DNA of 64,000 nucleotides from Zestomonas carbonaria (GTDB lineage Bacteria; Pseudomonadota; Gammaproteobacteria; Pseudomonadales; Pseudomonadaceae), in the NCBI RefSeq assembly GCF_904061905.1, contig NZ_CAJFCI010000076.1, forward strand, positions 1 through 64,000. The letters are read 5' to 3'. This document shows positions 17,449-26,086 of this stretch, in pieces. Under the pieces are notes generated by a model that was not told where the DNA came from, did not search any database, and saw only the letters and a program-made list of their open reading frames with translations. How positions within the stretch are numbered: position 1 is the stretch's first letter; each line of letters opens with the position of its first letter. The translations under genes were made by a program, and so were the position numbers.

Positions 17449-18651
17449 TCAGTGGGCGTGTTCGGCCGAGGCCTTGCCCAGTTCGGACTTGAGGACGAAG
17501 CTGCCGCCGGCCGCGACCACCGTGCCGCTGGCCAGCCCCTGCAGCACTTCGACGTAGCCGTTGCCACGCGCGCCGAGCTGCACCGGGCGGACCTCGAAAC
17601 CCTCCTTCACGCGGACGAAAACGCTGGGGCGCTCCTCGATCTCCTGGATCGCCCGCTCCGGGACCGCGACCGCCACCGTGCGCGACTCGACGCTGAGCCG
17701 GACGTTCACGAACAGGCCGGGTCGCCAGACGCCATCGGGGTTGTCCAGGGCCACGCGGGCGGGCGCCATGCGGGTCTGCGCGCCGAGCAGGCTGCCGACG
17801 TAGGCGACGCGGCCCGCGACCCGCATGCCGAGATCGGCCGCCTCGACCTCGACCGGCGTGCCGACCCGGGCGCGCGCCAGGTCGCCGGGCGGCACGCTGA
17901 AGGTCGCCCAGACCCGCGACAGGTCGGACAGGGTGAAGGCGTTGCTCGCCTCGCCGACCACCTCGCCCGGTACCAGGTGCTTCTCCACCACCACGCCGTC
18001 GAAAGGCGCGCGCAGCTCGTAGCGATTGCCACCCCCGGCAGCGGAGGCGCCGCTGATCGCGCTGACTTTCTGGCGGGCGTTGGCCAGGGCGATCTCCGCC
18101 TCCTCCAGGTCCTGGCGGGCCTGCAGGTAGTCCTGCTCGGCGGACACCTTTTCCTGCCACAACTGGCGCTCGCGGTTGAAGGTGGAGCGCGCCAGCTCCA
18201 GCCGTCGCTGGGCGGCGGCCAGTTCGCTGCGCTGCTCGGACACCTGCTGGCTGGCGATCACCGCCAGCAGCTCGCCCTGCTTCACCGCCTGGCCGAGCTC
18301 CACCCGCACCGATTCGACCACGCCGCTGACGCGCGGCACCATGTGCGCGGTGCGGTCCTCGTCGAAGCCGATCTCGCCGGGCAGCGCGATCGTCGTGTCC
18401 AGCGAACGGGGGCCGGCCTCGACCAGCTCGATGCCGGCCGCCTTCACCTGCTCGTCGCTCAGTTCGAGCCTGCCCTCCTCCTCTTCCTCCGCCTCGGAGG
18501 CGCCATGGGAATGCTCGGCGTCGTCATGGCCGGCCGGGTCGTCGTGGCTGGACGGTACTTGCAGCTTGCCGCCCGGTAGGAGCAAGGCGACCAGCCCCAG
18601 CACGAGCGCCAGAACCACCGCGGCGGTGATGCTTTTCTGCTTCCTGTTCAT
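17449..18651 (-). CDS. czcB: Periplasmic adaptor CzcB
   Basis: 400 residues. The ATG at 18651 is preferred to the GTG six bases earlier, because the latter abuts the CCGGAG ribosome site. An N-terminal membrane anchor (ITAAVVLALVLGLVALLLP) is followed by a His/Asp-rich periplasmic stretch, HDDPAGHDDAEHSH, plausible for metal binding. Then come the barrel-sandwich, alpha-hairpin (about 130-200) and beta-barrel regions of membrane-fusion proteins. It links CzcA to CzcC and ends in another His pair (AEHAH). The gap to czcA is 22 bp. Confidence 0.9.
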   Translation of the reverse strand: MNRKQKSITAAVVLALVLGLVALLLPGGKLQVPSSHDDPAGHDDAEHSHGASEAEEEEEGRLELSDEQVKAAGIELVEAGPRSLDTTIALPGEIGFDEDRTAHMVPRVSGVVESVRVELGQAVKQGELLAVIASQQVSEQRSELAAAQRRLELARSTFNRERQLWQEKVSAEQDYLQARQDLEEAEIALANARQKVSAISGASAAGGGNRYELRAPFDGVVVEKHLVPGEVVGEASNAFTLSDLSRVWATFSVPPGDLARARVGTPVEVEAADLGMRVAGRVAYVGSLLGAQTRMAPARVALDNPDGVWRPGLFVNVRLSVESRTVAVAVPERAIQEIEERPSVFVRVKEGFEVRPVQLGARGNGYVEVLQGLASGTVVAAGGSFVLKSELGKASAEHAH

Positions 18652-18769
18652 GATCACTCCGGAAAGAAGGCGCGCACGGTCACGGCCGTGGCGCCGAAGC
18701 TCTGTTCATCGGGAACGACGCGTCTCGCGTCATGGGTAGGTCGGCCCCGCCACCCGGCGCGGGCACGCG

Positions 18770-20038
18770 TTATCGGGACAGGTCGCCGTAGATGCTCTCG
18801 AGGCGCCCCCAGGCATCGCTGACCAGTGCCTGGGCCTGCAGGTACTGCACGCGCATGGCGATCAGGGTGCGCTGGGCATCGAGCACTTCGATGAAGCCGA
18901 ACTTGCCCATCTCGAAACCACGGGTGGCGCGTTCCACCGCCCGCTGCGCGGACGGCAGGATGCTCTGGCGGAAGGCCTCGACTTCCCGCTGCGCCGTGCG
19001 CCACTGATCCAGGACCTGCAGGGTTTCCTGGCGCAGGCGCAGTTCGGCGGCGTTGCGCAGGTCGCGGGCCTGCTCGGCGCGGCGCGCCTCGGCAAGGATG
19101 TTGCCCTGGTTGCGGTCGAACAGCGGGATCGGCATGGACAGGCCGACGACGTTGACCCGCTCGCGATCCTCGTGGCTGTACTGGCTGCCCAGGGTCACGT
19201 CGAGGTCCGGAATGCGCTGGGTCTTCGCCAGCCCCAGGGCGGCTTCGCGCTGGTCGACCTGCACGCGCGCCAGGCGCAGTTCGGGGCTGTCCTCCAGGCG
19301 CGCCAGCAGACGCTCGGGCGTCGGCACCGGCGGCGGTTCCCGCTCCGTGCTCACCTGCTCGAAGGCTGGCCGTGCGCTACCCATCAGCAGCGCCAGGCGC
19401 TGGTAGGCGCTGGCCCGCTCCATCCGCGCGCGGTCCAGCTCCAGGCTCGTTTCGGCCAACTGGACCTGCGCGCGATCCGCCTCCACCGGCGCCAGCTTGC
19501 CCGCCCCGACCCGCTGCTCCGCCACCGCCAGCCCACGTCGGGCCAGCTCCACGGAACGCTCCGCCAGCTCTACCCGCTCCTGCGCACGGAGGGCCGCGTG
19601 GAAGGCGCCGATGACTTCGCCGCGCAGGGCATTGCGCTTGATCTCCAGCTCCAGCGTCGCGGCATCCATGCCGCGCTCGGCCAGGTCGATACGCGCGCCA
19701 CGCTTGCCGCCCAGCTCGATAGGCTGGGTGATGCCCAGGGTGGTGGTGCGGCTGTCGGCACGGGTGTCCTCGACCTCCCACGACAGGCTCGGATTGGGCA
19801 GCAGACCGGCCTGCCGGCGCTCGCCCTCGGCGATGCCGAGAGCACGCTCGACGGCGAGCAGCTCGGGATTGCCGGCGAAGGCCGCGCTCAAGGCTTCGTC
19901 GATGGCTAGCGACGCTCCCTGCGCCATTGCCGACCGACCGGAAAACAGATCGAGACAGAGCGACAGGCCGAGCGCCAGCGAAAGGCCCCGCCGGCCCGCC
20001 CCGAAAAAGACACCAAGACTCCGGTGCAAGGCATACAC
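18770..20038 (-). CDS. czcC: Outer-membrane efflux channel CzcC
   Basis: About 420 residues, a TolC-like protein with two internally similar OEP halves rich in coiled coils. The signal peptide runs to about GRSAMAQ. The nominal start is GTG at 20038, but GGAGG touches that codon. A TTG nine bases later has better spacing and may be the true start, so the 5' end is uncertain by three codons. It is first in the czcCBA operon, with 118 bp before czcB, and lies divergent to the regulator gene. Confidence 0.87.
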   Translation of the reverse strand: MYALHRSLGVFFGAGRRGLSLALGLSLCLDLFSGRSAMAQGASLAIDEALSAAFAGNPELLAVERALGIAEGERRQAGLLPNPSLSWEVEDTRADSRTTTLGITQPIELGGKRGARIDLAERGMDAATLELEIKRNALRGEVIGAFHAALRAQERVELAERSVELARRGLAVAEQRVGAGKLAPVEADRAQVQLAETSLELDRARMERASAYQRLALLMGSARPAFEQVSTEREPPPVPTPERLLARLEDSPELRLARVQVDQREAALGLAKTQRIPDLDVTLGSQYSHEDRERVNVVGLSMPIPLFDRNQGNILAEARRAEQARDLRNAAELRLRQETLQVLDQWRTAQREVEAFRQSILPSAQRAVERATRGFEMGKFGFIEVLDAQRTLIAMRVQYLQAQALVSDAWGRLESIYGDLSR

Positions 20039-20622
20039 CTCCGGGATATTCAGGAAGATGGAAAGAGCCTGAAAGTCGATATCTCAGGCAACTATCGGAA
20101 TACTCATCGGCCGCTCCAGAGAGCTTCCCGTTGCGGGTGCCGAATATAGTTAGCGACCTCTATCCACAAGGTGACCGGATAATTACAAAACTGTCATCCC
20201 GGAACATTGTTGAAACTTGCCAGACAATATCCACTCCATTGATAACAGCCGCATCAGGAAACCGCCGGAAACAACGCCAGCGGATAGCTCCGCGTACGCG
20301 AGAACGACGACCTTCTCATCGACTCACTGGACACAACCTTTTTGTAAATCAGACACATAACAGCACCTTTCCGATAGCAACGAAATTTTCAGAGTTTTCC
20401 TAGATACATCCACATATTCCCTGAAGCATCGTCCGCCACCCGCAAATAAAGACACATGCCACGACCTGAAGGACAGCCCTACCAAACACGAAAAAGCGAT
20501 TGACCCTGTAGCGACTACAGACATTAGGCTGCCCGCCAACCCCCACTGCTCCGGAAACTAAAAAGCCCAACTACCGGGAACGCTGGAAGCACTCAAATCA
20601 ATAAAATCCAAGGCAAGCAGAT
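20039..20622. promoter_or_regulatory. czcC / czcR divergent intergenic region
   Basis: 584 bp with no convincing gene and clearly lower GC content between about 20140 and 20480. It must hold the promoters for czcCBA (minus) and czcRS (plus), and includes the CusR-like box at 20182-20197. Confidence 0.6.
20182..20197. promoter_or_regulatory. CusR/CopR-type operator upstream of czcC
   Basis: ATTACAAAACTGTCAT is a near-perfect dyad with 6-bp half sites (ATGACA type) and a 4-bp spacer, the format of boxes bound by heavy-metal OmpR-family regulators such as CusR. It lies about 145 bp upstream of czcC and 430 bp upstream of the regulator. A similar box occurs at 23068-23083. Confidence 0.55.
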
Positions 20623-21297
20623 ATGCGCATACTTGTTGTTGAAGACGAACCCAAGACCGCCGAATACCTCCAGCAAGGGCTCGGGGAAAGCGGATTCATG
20701 GTCGATCACGCCGCCAACGGTATCGATGGCCTCCACCTGGCCTGGCAGAGCACCTATGAGCTGATCATCCTGGACGTGAACCTGCCGGGCATGGATGGCT
20801 GGGAGGTGCTGCAGAATCTTCGCAAGCGCTGCGAAGCGCGGGTCATGATGCTCAGCGCACGGGGCCGCCTCGCCGACCGGGTGAAGGGCCTCGACCTGGG
20901 CGCGGACGACTACCTGGTCAAGCCGTTCGAATTCCCGGAACTGCTCGCGCGGGTCCGCTCGCTGCTGCGCCGCAGCGAACGAATCCAGGTGGTGGATACG
21001 CTGCGGGTGGCCGACCTCGAACTCGACCCGGCGCGGCACCGGGCGTTCCGGGGGACGCAGCGGATCAACCTGACCACCAAGGAATTCGCCCTGCTCCACC
21101 TGCTGATGAGCCGCAGCGGCGAGGTGCTGTCGCGCACACAGATCATTTCCCTGGTGTGGGACATGAACTTCGACTGCGACACCAACGTGGTGGAAGTGAC
21201 CATCCGCAGGCTGCGCGCCAAGATCGACGAGCCGTTCGAGCACAAGCTGATCCACACCCTGCGCGGCGTGGGCTATGTCCTCGAGAACCGCGCATGA
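20623..21297 (+). CDS. czcR: Heavy-metal response regulator (CzcR/CopR family)
   Basis: 224 residues, OmpR/PhoB type. The receiver domain has the acidic pocket VVEDEPKT, the phospho-acceptor Asp in LIILDVNLPGMDGWEV and the conserved Lys in DDYLVKPFEF. The C-terminal winged helix contains VVEVTIRRLRAKID and HTLRGVGYVLE. It is divergent from czcCBA, and its stop overlaps the sensor start (ATGA). Its likely targets are the two dyad boxes in this window. CopR of the same family is the main alternative identity. Confidence 0.88.
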   Translation: MRILVVEDEPKTAEYLQQGLGESGFMVDHAANGIDGLHLAWQSTYELIILDVNLPGMDGWEVLQNLRKRCEARVMMLSARGRLADRVKGLDLGADDYLVKPFEFPELLARVRSLLRRSERIQVVDTLRVADLELDPARHRAFRGTQRINLTTKEFALLHLLMSRSGEVLSRTQIISLVWDMNFDCDTNVVEVTIRRLRAKIDEPFEHKLIHTLRGVGYVLENRA

Positions 21298-22739
21298 GGC
21301 CGGGCAGCCTGTCCCTGCGCCTGGGACTGTCGGTGGGAGCGCTCTGCGTCGCCTTGCTGGCATTGCTCGCCCTGCTGGCCCATGCCGCGCTCGGCATCGA
21401 GCTCGACACCCGGGCGCGCAAGGGGCTGGAGGAAAAGCTGCAACAGGTCCGCCACGTCCTGGTGACGGACATGGGTTCGAGCACGGAGTCACTGCGTGCC
21501 CACATCCTCCGGGACCTGGTGACCAGTCATGGCGACCTGCGCCTGAACGTCCTGCAAGCCCAGGCCGGCGCCGCTCCGCTGCTGGATATCGAATCGGCGG
21601 GGCTGTCGGCCACGCTCGACGACATGCCTGTCGACGAGGACGTCCGCTTCCGGGAATGGACCGACACGGCGGGCACACCGCTGCTGACGCTCGCGACCCT
21701 CGTCGAGCAGGCATCCGGCGAACGACTGCGCGTCTACCTGACGCTGGATCGCTCCGATGACCATGCCCTGCGCGAATCCTTCCTCGACTCGACGCTGATC
21801 AGCCTGCCCTTCCTGCTGCTGCTCATCGGCCTCGGCACCTGGTGGATCGTGCAGCACGGGCTTTTGCCGCTGAATCGTTTCCGCAAGGTTGCTTCGCGGG
21901 TCTCGACCGACGACCTCAGCCACCGGATTCCCGTCGAGAAGCTGCCACGGGAACTGGGCGAGGCGGCCAGCGCCATCAACTTCATGCTGAGCCGTCTGGA
22001 CAGCGGTGTGCAGCAGCTCGCCCAGTTCTCCGACGACCTGGCCCACGAACTGCGCGCGCCGATCAGCAACCTCATGGGCAAGGCCCAGGTCACCCTGTCG
22101 CGCGAACGACCGGCGGAAGAGTACAAGGAAGTGCTCATCGCCAGCGTCGAAGAACTCGAACGGATGGCGCGGATGGTCACGGACATGCTGTTCCTCGCCC
22201 AGGTCAGCCACCCCCAGGCGCTGATCCCGTTCGAACGACTGGCGATCGACCGGGAAGTCTGGCGGGTGGCCGAACTGTTCGTCACCGCCGCCGAGGAAAA
22301 GCGGGTCGGCATCGACATCCAGGGCAGAGGCCGGGTGCTCGGCGACCAGTTGATGGTCCAGCGGGCGATCTCCAACCTGCTGTCCAACGCCATTCGCCAT
22401 GCCTCGCCGGACAGCGACATCTCGATCCGGATAGAGAATGTCGACGGGAACATCGTCCTCAGCGTGGAAAACCTCGGCCCCGGCATTCCGAAGCAGCACC
22501 TGCCGCACCTGTTCGAACGCTTCTACCGGGTGGACAGAAGCCGCTCGCGCACCGAGGGTGGCAGCGGGCTCGGCCTGGCCATCGTCCAGTCGATCATGAG
22601 CCTGCACCTGGGCAAGGTGGAGGTCGACAGCCAGCCCGGCGCCCGCACGGTCTTCCGCCTGGTCTTCCCTGGCCCGGAGGAAGCCGCTGCCAACCGGGAG
22701 CGCGGTGGGGTCAGCGCCACCGCCCGCGCGTGCAGTTGA
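21294..22739 (+). CDS. czcS: Heavy-metal sensor histidine kinase (CzcS/IrlS family)
   Basis: 481 residues from the ATG at 21294, overlapping the regulator stop. Layout: membrane helix at about 10-35, periplasmic sensor to about 165, second helix (LISLPFLLLLIGLGTWWIV), HAMP, H-box (DDLAHELRAPISNLMGKAQV, His phospho-acceptor), then HATPase boxes SNLLSNAIRHA and GSGLGLAIVQSI. It senses periplasmic metal and phosphorylates CzcR. The last 29 bp overlap the convergent DUF2790 gene. Confidence 0.88.
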   Translation: MRPGSLSLRLGLSVGALCVALLALLALLAHAALGIELDTRARKGLEEKLQQVRHVLVTDMGSSTESLRAHILRDLVTSHGDLRLNVLQAQAGAAPLLDIESAGLSATLDDMPVDEDVRFREWTDTAGTPLLTLATLVEQASGERLRVYLTLDRSDDHALRESFLDSTLISLPFLLLLIGLGTWWIVQHGLLPLNRFRKVASRVSTDDLSHRIPVEKLPRELGEAASAINFMLSRLDSGVQQLAQFSDDLAHELRAPISNLMGKAQVTLSRERPAEEYKEVLIASVEELERMARMVTDMLFLAQVSHPQALIPFERLAIDREVWRVAELFVTAAEEKRVGIDIQGRGRVLGDQLMVQRAISNLLSNAIRHASPDSDISIRIENVDGNIVLSVENLGPGIPKQHLPHLFERFYRVDRSRSRTEGGSGLGLAIVQSIMSLHLGKVEVDSQPGARTVFRLVFPGPEEAAANRERGGVSATARACS

Positions 22740-22992
22740 GGCCGCCGGAACGGTATTCCAGCACCCGCACCTCGCCCTGGGAGTCCAGGTACTTCATGCG
22801 CATCGGCCCCACCTCGCAACGGCCGCCCCGGGGCGAGAATTCCAGCACCTTGGCGATATCCAGCTTCATGCCGTAGCGATACTGCTGGACCTGGTCGCCA
22901 TCCAGCTCGGCCAGGGACGCAACGCCCTTGGCCATCGCCAGCGGCGATGCGGCCAGCAGCATGGCCAGGGCAAGGATTCCTGAACGCTTCAT
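22711..22992 (-). CDS. DUF2790 family secreted small protein
   Basis: 93 residues from the ATG at 22992, with GAGG upstream. A signal peptide (GILALAMLLAASPLAMAKG) precedes a short periplasmic domain whose YGMKLDIAKVL, MKYLDSQGEVRVLEYR and terminal GLNC resemble DUF2790 proteins of pseudomonads. The two cysteines (in GRCEVGP and GLNCTRG) could form a disulfide. Function unknown. Members of this family are often near metal-response genes. A CusR-like box 75 bp upstream suggests control by the adjacent two-component system. Confidence 0.75.
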   Translation of the reverse strand: MKRSGILALAMLLAASPLAMAKGVASLAELDGDQVQQYRYGMKLDIAKVLEFSPRGGRCEVGPMRMKYLDSQGEVRVLEYRSGGLNCTRGRWR

Positions 22993-23067
22993 TTCAACCA
23001 CCTCGTCTGTAGGTTTCTCCTCGCCCGCACTTTAAGAAGGAGGTCCTAACAGCACGCTGATGGTCGA

Positions 23068-23083
23068 ATGACGATTCTGTCAC
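23068..23083. promoter_or_regulatory. CusR/CopR-type operator upstream of the DUF2790 gene
   Basis: ATGACGATTCTGTCAC has the same half-site and spacer layout as the box at 20182-20197 (ATKACR-N4-TGTCAY). It lies 76 bp upstream of the DUF2790 start codon. Confidence 0.55.
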
Positions 23084-23132
23084 CCCAACGGGGGACATGG
23101 AGGCCACAGGAGCGGCCTCCATTCACGCTGGA

Positions 23133-24026
23133 TCAACCGCGCCAGTCGCCACCCTCGACGATCACCGCGTTCGGGTCGGTATCGTCGGCCAGTTCCTTGC
23201 GGACGTACTGGTCGTACAGCTTGAGCAGGAATTTCTCCTCGCCCAGCTTGGCCAGTTCGGTATTGACCCAGTCGCGCAACTCGATGTTGCCCTTCTTCAC
23301 CGCCGGGGCGATGGGTGCCTCATCACCGAGCTTGTCGGCCAGCACGCGATAGCCGGGGTTCTGCTTGGCCCAACTGAAAAGCACCAGGTTGTCCTGGGCG
23401 TAGGCGTCGCCACGACCATTGGCCAGGGCTTGCAGGGACTCGGAGTTCTTCTCGAACTTGAGCAGCTTCCAGTCCGGACGGTTCTGGGTCAGCCAGATGT
23501 CGGCGGTAGTGCCGGTGGTGACGATCACGGTCTTGCCAGCCAGATCATCGAGCTTCTCGATACCGCTGTCCTCCCGCACGATGGCCTGCACGGCGACGCG
23601 CAGGTTGGGGTTGGTGAAGTCCACGGCCTCGGCTCGCTCCGGGGTGACGGTCATGTTGGCGAGGATCAGGTCGACCTTGTCGCTCTGCAGGAACGGAATG
23701 CGGCTGGCCGGCTCGACCACCACGAATTCGACCTTGCCTTCGTCGCCCAGCAGATCCTTGGCGAAGCGCTTGGCGATGTCGGTGTCGAAGCCGACGTAGT
23801 TGCCGCCCTCGTCCACGTAGCCGAACGGCGGCTTGTCGCTGAACACGCCGACGATCAGCTTGTCGCGAGCCTTGATCCTGTCCAGGTAGCTTGCGCTGGG
23901 CGCCGCCTCGGCCGCCGGAGTCGGCTTGACCTCGTTCGCGGCCTGTTTCGGCGCTTCGGAATTGCCGCACCCGACCAGCAGGCCGGCGGCGAGCAAGGGG
24001 AACATCAGGGCAGATCTGAGTTTCAT
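23133..24026 (-). CDS. Polar amino acid ABC transporter, substrate-binding lipoprotein
   Basis: 297 residues. A lipoprotein signal ends at the lipobox LLVGC (Cys about 20), followed by an Ala/Pro linker. The mature part is a family 3 solute-binding protein: DKLIVGVFSDKPPFGYVDE, VGFDTDIAKRFAKDL, and VDLILANMTVTPERAEAVDF with the ligand-contacting Thr/Arg. It is the last gene of the operon and overlaps the ATPase gene by 4 bp. The ligand is unknown; the taurine and sulfur context makes a sulfur-containing amino acid plausible (inference). Confidence 0.87.
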   Translation of the reverse strand: MKLRSALMFPLLAAGLLVGCGNSEAPKQAANEVKPTPAAEAAPSASYLDRIKARDKLIVGVFSDKPPFGYVDEGGNYVGFDTDIAKRFAKDLLGDEGKVEFVVVEPASRIPFLQSDKVDLILANMTVTPERAEAVDFTNPNLRVAVQAIVREDSGIEKLDDLAGKTVIVTTGTTADIWLTQNRPDWKLLKFEKNSESLQALANGRGDAYAQDNLVLFSWAKQNPGYRVLADKLGDEAPIAPAVKKGNIELRDWVNTELAKLGEEKFLLKLYDQYVRKELADDTDPNAVIVEGGDWRG

Positions 24027-24784
24027 GGTGATTTCCTTTTAGGCATGTTTTCCACGTAGGAGAACTTCTCCAGAAACTGCTGCGCACGTGCGGTTTGCGG
24101 CTTGCTGAAAAAAGTTTCGGGGTCGTTCTGTTCGGCGATCACACCGCCGTCCATGAACAGGATTCGGTCGGCCACCGCACGGGCGAAGGCCATTTCGTGG
24201 GTGACGATGAGCATGGTCATGCCGGCTTCGGCGAGGCCGAGGATGACCTCCAGCACTTCCTTGACCATTTCCGGGTCGAGGGCCGCGGTGACTTCGTCGA
24301 ACAGCATCACCTCGGGGTTCATGCACAGCGCACGGACGATGGCAATGCGCTGCTGCTGGCCACCGGAAAGCTCGCGCGGATAGGCGTCGCGCTTGTCCGC
24401 CAGGCCGACCCGTTCGAGCAGCGCCTCGGCCTGGACCAGTGCTTCGCCGAAAGCGCGCTTCTGCACCTTGAGCGGGCCGAGCAGGATGTTCTCCAGCACG
24501 GTCTTGTGCGGGAACAGGTGGTAGCTCTGGAACACCATGCCGACGCGCTGGCGTACCTCGCGCCAGTCGGTCTTGCCGTTCAGTTCGCGACCGGCGAAGC
24601 GCAGGCTGCCGCCCTGCCCCGTCTCCAGGCCGTTGAGGCAGCGCAGCAGGGTGCTCTTGCCACAGCCGCTCGGGCCGAGGATCACCACCACCTCGCCGCG
24701 CTCGACGCGCAGGTCCACCGCCTTGAGTACCGGTGTGTCGCCGAAGCGCTTGCTGAATGAGGAGAGTTCGATCAGTGCCGTCAT
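24023..24784 (-). CDS. Polar amino acid ABC transporter, ATPase
   Basis: 253 residues from the ATG at 24784, which overlaps the permease stop (ATGA). Walker A is GPSGCGKST, the Q-loop is MVFQSYHLFPHKTVLENI, the signature is LSGGQQQR, and Walker B is EVMLFDEVTAALDP with the switch His in VTHEMAF. This is the GlnQ/HisP type. It powers the two permeases and the binding protein encoded on either side. Confidence 0.92.
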   Translation of the reverse strand: MTALIELSSFSKRFGDTPVLKAVDLRVERGEVVVILGPSGCGKSTLLRCLNGLETGQGGSLRFAGRELNGKTDWREVRQRVGMVFQSYHLFPHKTVLENILLGPLKVQKRAFGEALVQAEALLERVGLADKRDAYPRELSGGQQQRIAIVRALCMNPEVMLFDEVTAALDPEMVKEVLEVILGLAEAGMTMLIVTHEMAFARAVADRILFMDGGVIAEQNDPETFFSKPQTARAQQFLEKFSYVENMPKRKSP

Positions 24785-25440
24785 GCGTGACTCCAGCGCC
24801 TTTCCAGCACACGTGACGCGGCGGACAGCGGATAACAGAGCAGGAAGAAGAAAATGAACAGGAAGCCGTAGACCAGCACCGATTCGTAGGTGCGCTCGAT
24901 GATCTGTTGGCCGACCTTGATCACATCCACCACGCCGATCAGCACTGCCAGCGAACTGGTCTTGATGATCCGCGTGTAGACGTTGATGGTCGGCGGCGTG
25001 ATGCGCTTGAGCGCCTGGGGAAGCAATACCTGGCCGTACAGTCGCGGCGCGTTCAGGCCGATGGCCAGGCCGGCTTCGCGCTGGCCACGGGGCAGCGATT
25101 GCAGGCCGCCGCGCACCACCTCGCCGACCTCGCTGGCGCCCCAGAGCGAGAGCACCAGCACCGCGCACCAGAAGCTCGGCACACTGACGCCGGCGAAGAT
25201 CGGCAGGCCGAAGAAGAACAGGTACAGCCAGACCAGCACCGGGATGGCTCGGAACAGCTCCAGGTAGACCCGCAGCGGCACTTCCAGCCAGCGGCTGCCG
25301 AGGTTGCGCAGCACGCCGTAGAGGAGGCCTCCGAGGGTGGCGAAGAGGATCGACGACGCCGAGATGCTCAGCGTCTCCCAGGCACCGCGCGCCAGTTGCG
25401 GCGCCGACACCCAGAGCAGTTCAAGACCCGAACTGGCCAT
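24781..25440 (-). CDS. Polar amino acid ABC transporter, permease 2
   Basis: 219 residues with about five membrane helices. The EAA loop RGQREAGLAIGLNAPRLYGQ is of the HisMQ/GlnP kind. It overlaps the upstream permease gene by 20 bp and the ATPase gene by 4 bp, indicating translational coupling. It forms the heterodimeric channel with the other permease. Confidence 0.9.
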   Translation of the reverse strand: MASSGLELLWVSAPQLARGAWETLSISASSILFATLGGLLYGVLRNLGSRWLEVPLRVYLELFRAIPVLVWLYLFFFGLPIFAGVSVPSFWCAVLVLSLWGASEVGEVVRGGLQSLPRGQREAGLAIGLNAPRLYGQVLLPQALKRITPPTINVYTRIIKTSSLAVLIGVVDVIKVGQQIIERTYESVLVYGFLFIFFFLLCYPLSAASRVLERRWSHA

Positions 25441-26086
25441 GTTGCAGCCTCCGTTCCAGTCTCGCCAGGAGCAGCGACAACGGCAGGAAGATCAGCACGC
25501 AGAGCGCCGTCATTACCGCCAGCATTTCGTAGGTCTTGTAGTACAGGGCGATATAGCTCTTGGTCGTGTAGAGGATCTCCGGCACCGCCACCGCCGAAAC
25601 CACCGTGGTCTCCTTGAGCAGGAAGATGAAGTTGGCGAACAGCGCCGGCAGGCTGAGGATGCCCGCTTGCGGCAGGATCACGTGGCGTAGCAGTTGCCAG
25701 CGCGACAGCCCGATGGACAGCCCCGACTCGACCTGCGCCCTGGGCACCGCCTCCACCCCGGCGCGCAGCACCTCGGTGAGGTAGGCGCCGCCCAGGAAGG
25801 TCATGGCGATGATCGCCGAGGCGAAACCGGAGATGCGGATACCGATGCTGGGCAGCGCGAAGTAGATGAAGAACAACTGGATCAGCAGCGGCGTGTTGCG
25901 TGCCACTTCGACGTAGACCTTCACCAACGGGTGCAACAGCGGCACCCGCAGCACCAGGATCGCCGAGTTGACCAGGGCCACCAGCAACGAAGTGCCGACG
26001 GCGATGGCGCCGACCTGCAGGGTCACCCCGACGGCCTTGAGGAAGGCCGGCAGGGTGGACAGTACGAAGTTCCAGTCGAAGCTCAT
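25421..26086 (-). CDS. Polar amino acid ABC transporter, permease 1
   Basis: 221 residues of the HisMQ family. The N-terminal helix FLKAVGVTLQVGAIAVG and the EAA loop PRAQVESGLSIGLSRWQLLR are typical. The start overlaps the stop of the threonine-synthase-like gene by 4 bp, tying amino-acid import to that enzyme. Confidence 0.9.
   Translation of the reverse strand: MSFDWNFVLSTLPAFLKAVGVTLQVGAIAVGTSLLVALVNSAILVLRVPLLHPLVKVYVEVARNTPLLIQLFFIYFALPSIGIRISGFASAIIAMTFLGGAYLTEVLRAGVEAVPRAQVESGLSIGLSRWQLLRHVILPQAGILSLPALFANFIFLLKETTVVSAVAVPEILYTTKSYIALYYKTYEMLAVMTALCVLIFLPLSLLLARLERRLQHGQFGS

Noticed and set aside
14214..17492. 1092-codon open frame on plus, opposite czcA
   Set aside because: It is the antisense shadow of czcA in high-GC DNA. 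The translation is low-complexity (His, Arg, Gly, Ala) and czcA has full RND motifs.
19927..20403. 158-codon open frame between czcC and the regulator gene
   Set aside because: No ribosome site, unusual composition, and it begins antisense to the czcC signal peptide. The region is better explained as a divergent promoter.
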